A stretch of DNA of 47,636 nucleotides, from positions 1 through 47,636 of the forward strand of contig DASTIQ010000068.1 in the NCBI GenBank assembly GCA_035717485.1, read 5' to 3'. Source of the stretch: Thermoanaerobaculia bacterium. GTDB lineage: Bacteria; Acidobacteriota; Thermoanaerobaculia; UBA5066; DATFVB01. Made by a program: the position numbers and the translations under genes. The notes beneath the pieces were generated by a model. The model was given only the letters and a program-made list of their open reading frames with translations, was not told where the DNA came from and made no database searches. This document shows positions 34,717 to 42,466 of this stretch, in pieces (positions within the stretch are counted from its first letter, which is position 1; each line of letters starts with the position of its first letter).

Positions 34717-35439
34717 ATGATCTTGAACACGGGGACGGCCAGAGCCGAGGAATGGGATGACTTCTCCGACGACGACGTCATCACGAGAGTCCGCGCGGGG
34801 GAGATCGATCTCTTCGAGATCCTCATGCGCCGTTACAACCAGCGCCTCTATCGGCTGGCGCGCGCCGTCTTGCGAAGCGACGGCGAGGCCGAAGACGCGG
34901 TCCAGGACGCCTGGGTCCGGGTGTACACGCACCTCGACCAGTTCGCCGGGCGCGCGGCTTTTTCGACGTGGGTCTCGCGCATCGTCCTTCACGAGTCGTG
35001 GGCGCGCGCGCGGCGCGGACGCCGCTTCCCGGCGATGGAACCGGATTCCGCGGGAGAGACCTTCGAGATGAAGCTGCCCTCCCGCGAACCCGATCCCGAG
35101 GGAGTGGCCGTGAGCGGCGAGTTTCGGACGCTTCTCGAGTCCGTGATCGAAAACCTGCCCGAGACCTATCGGACGGTCTTCGTGTTGCGCGAGATCGAAC
35201 AGCTTTCGACGGCGGAAACGGCGGCGTCCCTGGAAGTGAGCGAGGAAGTCGTCAAGACCCGCCTCCACCGGGCTCGGGCCGCGCTGCGGCGCGAGCTCGT
35301 CGCCCGGGCGGGCGTCGGAACGCGGCAAGCCTTCCCGTTCCTCGGGCCCCGCTGCGACCGGATGGTCGAATCGGTGATGAGCCGCGTCCGGAACATCCGA
35401 GAGGCGCGCCCCCGCGCCGTCGATCCGACGATCGAATAG
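34717..35439 (+). CDS. ECF-family RNA polymerase sigma factor
   Basis: Sigma-70 family ECF factor of 240 residues. Region 2 is FEILMRRYNQRLYRLARAVL with DGEAEDAVQDAWVRVY and FSTWVSRI; region 4 is ENLPETYRTVFVLREIEQLS with AETAASLEVSEEVVKTRLHRA. The C-terminus carries about 50 residues beyond region 4 (containing CDRM and an Arg-rich end), somewhat longer than typical. No anti-sigma factor is encoded next to it, so it may be regulated in another way. The start lacks a ribosome site; TAGCGT lies 8 nt upstream. The 283 nt after it (35440-35722) contain no gene I can support. Confidence 0.92.
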   Translation: MILNTGTARAEEWDDFSDDDVITRVRAGEIDLFEILMRRYNQRLYRLARAVLRSDGEAEDAVQDAWVRVYTHLDQFAGRAAFSTWVSRIVLHESWARARRGRRFPAMEPDSAGETFEMKLPSREPDPEGVAVSGEFRTLLESVIENLPETYRTVFVLREIEQLSTAETAASLEVSEEVVKTRLHRARAALRRELVARAGVGTRQAFPFLGPRCDRMVESVMSRVRNIREARPRAVDPTIE

Positions 35440-35708
35440 CCCCGGGATCAGGTGATCCCGTCGATCCGGTCCGGCCGTGGTTCGGCTTCCTCGATGCCTC
35501 TCCTCCGAAACCGGGTTTCCCTCATTTGCCGGCCACGCGGGAACGTCGTCCGGACGGGTGATCCGTCCCGAACTGCGGTATTCACGGGACTTCCAACCCA
35601 TCGAGAATCGGGCACCGCGAATCGCAAGGACGCATCCGGCTCACGAACCGGGCCGCCCGCGATCTCTCGCCGGAGGTCGAAAGGGGAATACCTGTCCTTC
35701 TGCTGCGT

Positions 35709-35714
35709 TAACAT
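35709..35714 (+). promoter_or_regulatory. putative -10 box of peptidase gene
   Basis: TAACAT ends 8 nt before the ATG at 35723, and no Shine-Dalgarno sequence is present. Confidence 0.3.
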
Positions 35715-35722
35715 CCCTGACC

Positions 35723-36571
35723 ATGCGGAAAATCGCTTTCGTCCTCGGCCTCTGCATTGCCCTGTTCGCCTGGGTGCGGCCGGGCTCGGGCCGCGGCGTC
35801 GAGCTCGCCTCGCTCCACGACGCCGGGGGGATCTCCGGCGCGATCCACGCGCTCTTCCTGACTCCGGACGAGGCCGCGCGCATCGAGCCCGGAAACGACG
35901 TCCATCCCGGCGTCCGGCCCGTGAAGGCGGTTCCCGGTCTCGTCGAGGTCGTCCTGACGCCCTTCTCGGCGAAGATCGACGGCCGGATCGGGCACTACGA
36001 TCTGGGCCGCTGGCCGTTCGAAAACGCTCCGCCGATGAGCGCTGCCTACGCGGATCCCCGCGGGTTCGTCGAGGTGACGCCGGAAAACGCCTCCCTCCAC
36101 GTGTCCGAACATTTCACGCTCGGCGAATTCGTCACCAAGAACCAGTCGAACCTCTGGCCCAAATACATCGTTCTCGAGCCGCGGCTGCTCGACAAGCTCG
36201 AGCTCACGATCGCGAAGCTCAAGGAGACCGGGCATCCCGTGCGGAATCTCTTCGTCATGAGCGGCTTCCGGACGCCCGACTACAACGCGCTCGACCTGGG
36301 GCCGAAGGCGCGGTCGAAGGTCTCCCGGCACATGTACGGCGATGCCGCCGACGTGTACCCGGACGATCACGGGCGGGGCGTCATGGATGACCTGAACGGC
36401 GACGGCCGGGTCGATCTCGCCGACGCGCGGATCCTGGCCGATGCGGCGGAAGCCGTCGAGCGCGAGCATCCGAGTCTCGTGGGCGGGATCGGCATCTACC
36501 CGGCCAACCGGATCCACGGCCCGTTCGTGCACATCGACGTGCGCGGCAAGCGGGCCCGCTGGAACGGATAG
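35723..36571 (+). CDS. exported M15-type peptidase with EF-hand insert
   Basis: Protein of 282 residues with an N-terminal signal or anchor (MRKIAFVLGLCIALFAWV). The C-terminal half is a DUF882/peptidase M15-like domain: SEHFTLGEFV, VMSGFRTPDYN, the zinc motif RHMYGDAADV (about 203-212) and the last ligand in FVHIDVRG (about 270-276). This fold trims peptidoglycan peptides as a D,D- or L,D-carboxypeptidase in the periplasm. Between the zinc residues lies DLNGDGRVDLADA (about 222-234), an EF-hand/dockerin-like calcium loop that is unusual for the family. The ATG at 35723 is chosen over upstream codons because it begins the signal peptide and has TAACAT 8 nt upstream. Confidence 0.83.
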   Translation: MRKIAFVLGLCIALFAWVRPGSGRGVELASLHDAGGISGAIHALFLTPDEAARIEPGNDVHPGVRPVKAVPGLVEVVLTPFSAKIDGRIGHYDLGRWPFENAPPMSAAYADPRGFVEVTPENASLHVSEHFTLGEFVTKNQSNLWPKYIVLEPRLLDKLELTIAKLKETGHPVRNLFVMSGFRTPDYNALDLGPKARSKVSRHMYGDAADVYPDDHGRGVMDDLNGDGRVDLADARILADAAEAVEREHPSLVGGIGIYPANRIHGPFVHIDVRGKRARWNG

Positions 36572-36699
36572 CGAACCCGCCCGCATCGATTCCCTCACCC
36601 GGACGGCGCGGCTCGGCCCATGACCGGGTCGGCGTCGAGCCCATCGGGCTCACCTCTTCCGCGGGCCGGCGGGACGAACGCGGCGGCCGGGCGCGAGTA

Positions 36700-37692
36700 A
36701 TGCATGTAACAATGGATTCGACGATGGACCAGGATTTCCTCCGCTCTCCCCACCCGCCGCCCCACCGGGAACGCACGCAGCGCATTCTCGCGGCGCATCC
36801 GGAGGTCCGGCAGTTCATCGGCCTCAATCCCGCGAGTTTCGGGATCATCGCCTTCGGGATCGCCCTCCAGCTGGGGCTCGCGTTCCTCCTGAGATCGCAA
36901 TCCTGGTGGCTCGTCGTGGGGACCGCGATGCTCGTGGGCGCATTCGCCAGTCACGCGCTCTGGGTGATGATCCACGAGTGCACCCACAACCTGCTGTTCC
37001 GGGATCCGCGGTGGAACACCGTCGCCGGCATCTTCGCGAACCTCCCGCACATTCTGCCGAGCGCCGTTTCCTTCCAGCGGTATCACCTGAAGCACCACGC
37101 CTACCAGGGGGTCTACGAGCTCGACGCGGACCTGCCCAATCGGTGGGAAGCGCGTCTCGTCGGCCATTCCCCTCTCGGAAAAGCGATCTGGATGCTCCTC
37201 TTCCCGATCTTTCAGATCACCCGGCCGCCCCGGCTGCGGGAGATCCGGCCGATCGACCGGTGGGTCGTCACGAATTTCCTCGTCCAGATCGGATTCGACG
37301 TCGCGGTCTGGGCGTGGCTCGGCCCGAAGGCGTTCTTCTATCTCCTGTTCTCGACGTTCTTCGGTCTCGGGCTCCATCCCCTCGGCGCCCGATGGATCCA
37401 GGAGCACTACGTCTTCGCGCCTCCGCAGGAAACGTACAGCTACTACGGACCGCTCAACACCGTCGCTTTCAACGTCGGTTACCACAACGAGCATCACGAC
37501 TTTCCCTCGGTGCCCTGGAACCGCCTTCCGCGGATCCGGAAGGCCGCGCCCGACGCGTACGAGAGTCTCGTTGCTCACCGATCGTGGAGCGGCCTCCTGT
37601 ATCGCTTCCTGACGGATCCGGCCGTCACGCTCTTTTCGCGCGAAGTGCGCGTGCAGCGCGGCGCCGGCGAGAGCGACGCGACGTCCGCATAA
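36700..37692 (+). CDS. sphingolipid delta-4 desaturase-like fatty acid desaturase
   Basis: Membrane di-iron desaturase of 330 residues. The three His boxes are HECTH (92-96), HLKHH (129-133) and HNEHH (262-266), in the context NVGYHNEHHDFPSVPW, the diagnostic block of eukaryotic dihydroceramide delta-4 desaturases (DES1). The N-terminal region (RTQRILAAHPEVRQFIG) also matches the Lipid_DES leader, and the Y-x-G-x-x-ELDADLP segment after box two is typical. Hydrophobic helices lie at about 45-90, 160-175, 190-225. It probably introduces a double bond into a dihydroceramide-like or other long-chain lipid. Starts at 36712 and 36724 are alternatives. No serine palmitoyltransferase gene is in the window. 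Confidence 0.87.
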   Translation: MHVTMDSTMDQDFLRSPHPPPHRERTQRILAAHPEVRQFIGLNPASFGIIAFGIALQLGLAFLLRSQSWWLVVGTAMLVGAFASHALWVMIHECTHNLLFRDPRWNTVAGIFANLPHILPSAVSFQRYHLKHHAYQGVYELDADLPNRWEARLVGHSPLGKAIWMLLFPIFQITRPPRLREIRPIDRWVVTNFLVQIGFDVAVWAWLGPKAFFYLLFSTFFGLGLHPLGARWIQEHYVFAPPQETYSYYGPLNTVAFNVGYHNEHHDFPSVPWNRLPRIRKAAPDAYESLVAHRSWSGLLYRFLTDPAVTLFSREVRVQRGAGESDATSA

Positions 37693-37812
37693 CGCGAGCG
37701 CCGAGTAGGCGATCGCGCTCCTCTCCCGTCGCAACCCTCGAGAAAGCGATCGTCCGACGGGATCTCGAACGGGAACACGTCCGGAGCACGAAACCGGGAC
37801 AGGCCGGGAGAA

Positions 37813-40047
37813 TCAGGTCCCGGCCGTCTTTTCCGGATACAGCTTTTCGAACTCCGGAAGATCGTGCAGGAGGTCGAGATCGGGATCGCGCCGCGCCCAG
37901 TCGGCGTCGGTGAACCCCGCCGTCCACGCCTTCGCCAGCGCGTCCATCCCTTCCGTCTTCCGGCCGAGCTTGCAGAACGTGCACGCCGCGTTGTAGTGGA
38001 CCGTCGCCTCGTTCGGGCGCAGGAGCATCGCGAGGTTCGCCTCGCGCATCGCGTCTTCGGTGCGGTGTTCGTCGGCGTAGTCCGAGGAGAGCAGGATGCG
38101 CGCCCGCGCATCCTCCGGGACCTCGCGGATGTGACTCTCGAGCACCTGCATCCGGCGAAGACGAACGTTCCGCTTCGCCTCGGTCTTTCCCAGGGCGCCG
38201 AGCGAATTCATGATCGGCACGAAGACGTTGTAGTCGGTGCCGCACGCCTCGATCGCGGCTTCGGCGATCTTTTCGACATCCTGATGGCGGCCGGACGCGA
38301 ACAGACAGCGGAGGAGGAGGTAGTAGGCCCCTTCGCAATCCGGCTTGCGGGCGATCACGTTGCGCACGACTTCGGACGCCGCGCCGTACTCCCCTTTGGC
38401 GTAGAGGGTCCAGGCCTGCGCCACCATGACCTCCGGAAGCTGGGGCTGGAGCGCGACGGCACGATCGGAGGCCGCGCGGGCCCGGTCGATCCAGGCGGAT
38501 TCGCGCGAGTAGTTGCAATGATAGTAGGCGCAGACGTTGGCGATCGCCGCGTAGGCGAGCCCGAAATTCGGGTCCTGCGTGACGGCGTTCTCGTACATCT
38601 GCAGCGCGAACTCGAGGTCCTGACGGGTCAGGCGACGGGCGTAGCTTCGGCCGCGGAGGTAGAGATCGTAGGCATGCAGGTTCTCCGTCGGCTTGGCGGC
38701 GAGATCCTCCTGCTCGCGGGGGGTCAGCGTGAGCCGCAGGGCTCCGGCGATCTTGTGCGCGATTTCGTCCTGGACTTCGAAGACGTCCTTCATCTCGCGG
38801 TCGTATCGCTCGGACCAGAGCGGGAAATCCGTATGCGCGTCGAACAGCTGCGTGTTGATGCGGAGCCGGTCTCCCGCCCGCCGAATGCTCCCCGAAAGCA
38901 CGTAGGCGGCGCCGAGCTGCTGGCCCACGTGCGAGGGGGTGACCTGCTTGTCGCGAAACGCGAGGACCGCCGGCCGCGGATAGATCTTGAGACCCGCGAT
39001 CTTCGAGAGCTCCGTGACCACGTCTTCCGTGATGCCGTCCCGGAAATACTCGTCTTCCTTGGCTCCGGAGAGGTTCTCGAAGTAGAGGACGGCGATCGAC
39101 TTCTCGGCGGGCTTCGCGACGCCCCCCTTGGACTCGGAGAGCTCGGCCGCCCGCTTCTCCCCCGAATCGAGCTTGCGCTTGAGCCGCAGGAGGTCGGTCT
39201 TCAGCTCCGTCGCCGTCTGGCAGCGCAGCTGCCGGTCCTTTTCGACCGCCTTTTCGATGATCCGTCCGAGCTCCGGCGGCATCGCCGGATTCACCTGCTC
39301 GAGCGGTTTCGGGTCGCGGTTCAGGATCGCGTCGAAGACCATCGCGTCGGTATCGCCGCGAAAAGGGAGCTCGCCGGTCGCCATCTGGTAGAGCACGGTG
39401 CCGAGCGAGAAGAGATCCGTCCGCGCGTCGGTGAGCTGGCCCTTCGCCTGTTCCGGGGACATGTAGTGGACGGTGCCCATGACCGTTCCGGCGGTCGTCA
39501 GCGGACCGGAATTGACCGCGGTCTCGAGCCCCGAGACTTCCTCCCCCTTCTGGGTCGAGACCGCCGCGTTCTCGACTTTCGCCAGGCCGAAGTCCAGGAT
39601 CTTGACCTGTCCCCGGTCGTTGATCATCAGGTTCGCGGGCTTGAGGTCCCGGTGCGCGATCCCCTTGGAGTGCGCCGATTCGAGCGCGTCGGCGATCTGG
39701 ATGCCGAGGTCCAGCAGGACCCCGATCGCGAACGGCTGGCGGCCCATCTTCTCGGCAAGCGTCGATCCCTTGATCAGCTCCATCACGATGAAGGGGCGCC
39801 CCTGATGCTGCTCGATCGCGTAGACCGTGCAGATGCCGGGGTGGTTCAGCGACGATGCGGCGCGGGCCTCCCGCTTGAAGCGTTCGAGCATCGGCGCGTC
39901 GTTCTTGAAGTCGTCGGAAAGGACCTTGATCGCGACGTGGCGGCCGAGCTGCGTGTCCTCGCCTTCGTATACCGCGCCCATTCCGCCGGAGCCGAGCAAG
40001 GCGACGATACGGTAGTGAGCGATGGTCTGGCCGACCAGCGATTCCAT
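37813..40047 (-). CDS. Ser/Thr kinase with TolB-like domain and TPRs
   Basis: Cytosolic protein of 744 residues. The N-terminal Hanks-type kinase (about 10-290) is complete: GSGGMGAVYEGE (glycine loop), Lys41 in VAIKVL, HRDLKPANLM (132-141), DFGLA (152-156) and MSPEQ. A linker leads to KSIAVLYFENLSG (316-328), the start of the TolB-N/FlgO-like nucleotide-binding-type domain frequent in bacterial kinase and cyclase fusions, with RDGITEDV and LYDREMKDVFEVQDEIA-type motifs. TPR repeats fill the remainder (about 440-744). No transmembrane helix is visible. GGAGGCG precedes the ATG, with a TATCGT box about 28 nt upstream. It is a tandem paralogue of the next gene. Confidence 0.92.
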   Translation of the reverse strand: MESLVGQTIAHYRIVALLGSGGMGAVYEGEDTQLGRHVAIKVLSDDFKNDAPMLERFKREARAASSLNHPGICTVYAIEQHQGRPFIVMELIKGSTLAEKMGRQPFAIGVLLDLGIQIADALESAHSKGIAHRDLKPANLMINDRGQVKILDFGLAKVENAAVSTQKGEEVSGLETAVNSGPLTTAGTVMGTVHYMSPEQAKGQLTDARTDLFSLGTVLYQMATGELPFRGDTDAMVFDAILNRDPKPLEQVNPAMPPELGRIIEKAVEKDRQLRCQTATELKTDLLRLKRKLDSGEKRAAELSESKGGVAKPAEKSIAVLYFENLSGAKEDEYFRDGITEDVVTELSKIAGLKIYPRPAVLAFRDKQVTPSHVGQQLGAAYVLSGSIRRAGDRLRINTQLFDAHTDFPLWSERYDREMKDVFEVQDEIAHKIAGALRLTLTPREQEDLAAKPTENLHAYDLYLRGRSYARRLTRQDLEFALQMYENAVTQDPNFGLAYAAIANVCAYYHCNYSRESAWIDRARAASDRAVALQPQLPEVMVAQAWTLYAKGEYGAASEVVRNVIARKPDCEGAYYLLLRCLFASGRHQDVEKIAEAAIEACGTDYNVFVPIMNSLGALGKTEAKRNVRLRRMQVLESHIREVPEDARARILLSSDYADEHRTEDAMREANLAMLLRPNEATVHYNAACTFCKLGRKTEGMDALAKAWTAGFTDADWARRDPDLDLLHDLPEFEKLYPEKTAGT

Positions 40048-40075
40048 GAAGCGCCTCCGAATTGCGAAGAAAGGG

Positions 40076-40081
40076 ACGATA
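40076..40081 (-). promoter_or_regulatory. putative -10 box of kinase gene
   Basis: TATCGT on the minus strand ends 28 nt before the ATG at 40047, which has GGAGG as ribosome site. The paralogous gene has the same hexamer at a similar distance (42367-42372). Confidence 0.35.
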
Positions 40082-40108
40082 TCACGCGGAACCGATCCGC
40101 TCCCCTCG

Positions 40109-42334
40109 TCAGCTTCCGGCCGGCGCCTCCGGATAGAGCTCGTGGAACTCCGGCTCGTCGTGGAGGATCGCCAGATCCGGGTCGCGGCGCACCCACACCG
40201 AATCTCGATAGCCGAACTTCCACGCCATCTTGAGCGCTTCGATCGCTTCGCTCTTCCTGCCGAGCCCGCAATACGTGCACGCGGTGTTGTAGTGCATCGT
40301 GGGATCCGTGGGGCGAAGGGCGACCGCGAACTGCATCTCGCGGATCGCGTCGTCGGTACGGCCGATCTGCCCGTAGAAGTTCGCGAGAAGGGATCGCGCG
40401 CGCGCGTCTTCGGGAACCCGGGCGATCTGGTTCTCGAGGGTCTGGATCGCGCGCTGCCGGACGTTTCGCATCTGGTCTTCCTTGCCGAGAGCGGAGAGAG
40501 CGTTCGTGATCGGAACGAACACGCTGTAATCCTCTCCGGAAGCTTCGATCGCGGCGTCCGCGGTGTCGACGAGCTCCTGGTAGTGCCCCGAGCTGAAGAG
40601 GGAACGGCCCAGCAGGTAGTACGCTCCTTCGCAGTCGGGCTTCGACGCCACCACTTCGCGCACGATCGCCTGCGCTTCCGCGTTCTTTCCCTCGCTGTGC
40701 AGGACCCACGCTTCCGCGACCCGGACCTCGGGGAGGTCCCGGCCGAGCGCGCTCGCCCGATGCGACGCCTCGACCGCCTTCTCCGTCCATTTCGGCGTCC
40801 GCTCGTAGTCGAAGTGGTAGATCGAGCACACGCTGGCGATCCCGGCGAAGGCGAGGGCGAACCCCGGGTCCTGCGCGACTGCGTTCTCGTACATCTGGAG
40901 CGCGAACTCGAGATCCTGGCGCGTGCGCCGCCTCGCGTAACTGCGACCCCGGAGGAAGAAGTCGTACGCCTGAAGGTTCTCGGTCGGGCGCGCCGCGATC
41001 GCCTTCTCCTCCGTCGGACTGAGCGTCAGGCGCAGGGCCGAGGCGATGTTGCGGGCGATCTCGTCCTGCACCTCGAAGACGTCCTGCATCTCGCGGTCGT
41101 AGCGCTCGATCCAGAGCGGAAAATCGGTGTGGGTGTCGACGAGCTGCGCGCTGATGCGCAGCCGGTTCCCGGCGCGCCGGAGACTCCCCGCGAGGACGTA
41201 CGCGGCCCCCAGCTGCTGCCCGATCTGGGCGGGGGTGGCCGGCTTGTCGCGGTACGCGAGGACCGTCGGCCGCGAGAAGACCCTGAGCCCTTCGATCTTC
41301 GAGAGCTCCGCGATGATGTCCTCGGTGATTCCGTCGCGGAAGTACTCGTCTTCCTTCACGCCGGAGAGGTTCTCGAAATAAAGGACCGCGACCGACTTCT
41401 CCGCCGGCTTCAACGCGCCGCTCTTGGAGTCCGAGAGCTCCGCCGCGCGCCTCGGGCCCGAGTCGAGGTCCCGCTTGAGGCGCAGGAGCTCGGTCTTCAG
41501 ATCGGTCGCGCTCTGATAGCGCATCGAGCGGTCCTTTTCGAGAGCGCGCCCGATGATCCGCCCGAGCTCCAGCGGCTGGGCGGGATTGACCTGGGCGAGC
41601 GGAAGCGGGTCGCGATTCAGGATGGCGTCGAAGATCACCGCCTGGGTGTCTCCCTGGAACGGAAGCGTGCCCGTCGCCATCTGGTAGAGGACCGCGCCCA
41701 GCGAAAAGATGTCCGTCCGCGCGTCGGTGAGCTGGCCCCGGGCCTGCTCCGGCGACATGTAGTGCACGGTGCCCATCACGGTCCCCGTCATCGTCAGCGG
41801 ACCGCCGCCGATCGCCGTGTCGAGGCTGGAATCGTCGCCCTTCTGCGCGAACGCGGCCTCGACCTTCGCCAGGCCGAAATCCAGGATCTTGACCTGTCCG
41901 CGGTCGTTGATCATCAGGTTCGCGGGCTTCAGGTCCCGGTGCGCGATCCCCTTGGAGTGCGCCGACTCGAGGGCATCCGCGATCTGGATTCCGAGATCGA
42001 GGAGCGGACCGGTCTCGAACGGCTGCCGGCCCATTTTCTCGGCCAGCGTGGACCCCTTGATCAGCTCCATCACGATGAAGGGCTGGCCGTCGTGCTGCTC
42101 GATCGCGAAGACCGTACAGATGCCGGGATGATTCAGCGCCGAGGCCGCGCGCGCCTCCCGCTTGAAGCGTTCGAGCATCGCCGTCTGATTCTTCAGATCG
42201 GCGGACAGGACCTTGATCGCGACGCGGCGGCCGAGGTCGGCGTCCTCGGCTTCGTAGACGGAGCCCATTCCCCCGGTGCCGAGGAGCCCGACGATCTTGT
42301 AGTGAGCGATGGTCTGACCGACCAAGGATTCCAT
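40109..42334 (-). CDS. Ser/Thr kinase-TolB-like-TPR protein, tandem paralogue
   Basis: Cytosolic protein of 741 residues with the same architecture as the gene at 37813-40047, beginning MESLVGQTIAHYKIVGLLGTG. The kinase has GTGGMGSVYEAE, VAIKVL, HRDLKPANLM and DFGLAKVE; then KSVAVLYFENLSG starts the TolB-N-like domain and TPRs follow to a C-terminus ending in LYPEAPAGS. Long identical stretches show a recent duplication, with divergence greatest in the TPR half, which may select different partners. GGGAGG lies upstream of the ATG. The longer frame reaching 43543 is antisense to the next gene and is not coding. Confidence 0.92.
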   Translation of the reverse strand: MESLVGQTIAHYKIVGLLGTGGMGSVYEAEDADLGRRVAIKVLSADLKNQTAMLERFKREARAASALNHPGICTVFAIEQHDGQPFIVMELIKGSTLAEKMGRQPFETGPLLDLGIQIADALESAHSKGIAHRDLKPANLMINDRGQVKILDFGLAKVEAAFAQKGDDSSLDTAIGGGPLTMTGTVMGTVHYMSPEQARGQLTDARTDIFSLGAVLYQMATGTLPFQGDTQAVIFDAILNRDPLPLAQVNPAQPLELGRIIGRALEKDRSMRYQSATDLKTELLRLKRDLDSGPRRAAELSDSKSGALKPAEKSVAVLYFENLSGVKEDEYFRDGITEDIIAELSKIEGLRVFSRPTVLAYRDKPATPAQIGQQLGAAYVLAGSLRRAGNRLRISAQLVDTHTDFPLWIERYDREMQDVFEVQDEIARNIASALRLTLSPTEEKAIAARPTENLQAYDFFLRGRSYARRRTRQDLEFALQMYENAVAQDPGFALAFAGIASVCSIYHFDYERTPKWTEKAVEASHRASALGRDLPEVRVAEAWVLHSEGKNAEAQAIVREVVASKPDCEGAYYLLGRSLFSSGHYQELVDTADAAIEASGEDYSVFVPITNALSALGKEDQMRNVRQRAIQTLENQIARVPEDARARSLLANFYGQIGRTDDAIREMQFAVALRPTDPTMHYNTACTYCGLGRKSEAIEALKMAWKFGYRDSVWVRRDPDLAILHDEPEFHELYPEAPAGS

Positions 42335-42366
42335 GGAAAGCCTCCCGATGTCCGACGAGAACGAGG

Positions 42367-42372
42367 ACGATA
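42367..42372 (-). promoter_or_regulatory. putative -10 box of kinase paralogue
   Basis: TATCGT on the minus strand ends 32 nt before the ATG at 42334, the same hexamer and nearly the same spacing as its tandem copy, so the promoter was duplicated with the gene. Confidence 0.35.
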
Positions 42373-42466
42373 CCACGCGGCATCGCTCGCGGGCCGCGCC
42401 GAACGGGCTCGGGAGAAGGGCCGGAGGGGCAATCCCGGTTAAAATTCGCTCAAAGAGAGGAAAGCG

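Noticed and set aside
35448-35714. Minus-strand ORF of 88 codons upstream of the M15 peptidase
   Set aside because: No ribosome site, no protein-like motif, and it overlaps the likely promoter of the plus-strand gene.
40022-42442. Plus-strand open frames opposite the kinase genes
   Set aside because: Arg/Asp/Leu-rich antisense shadows that mirror both paralogues.
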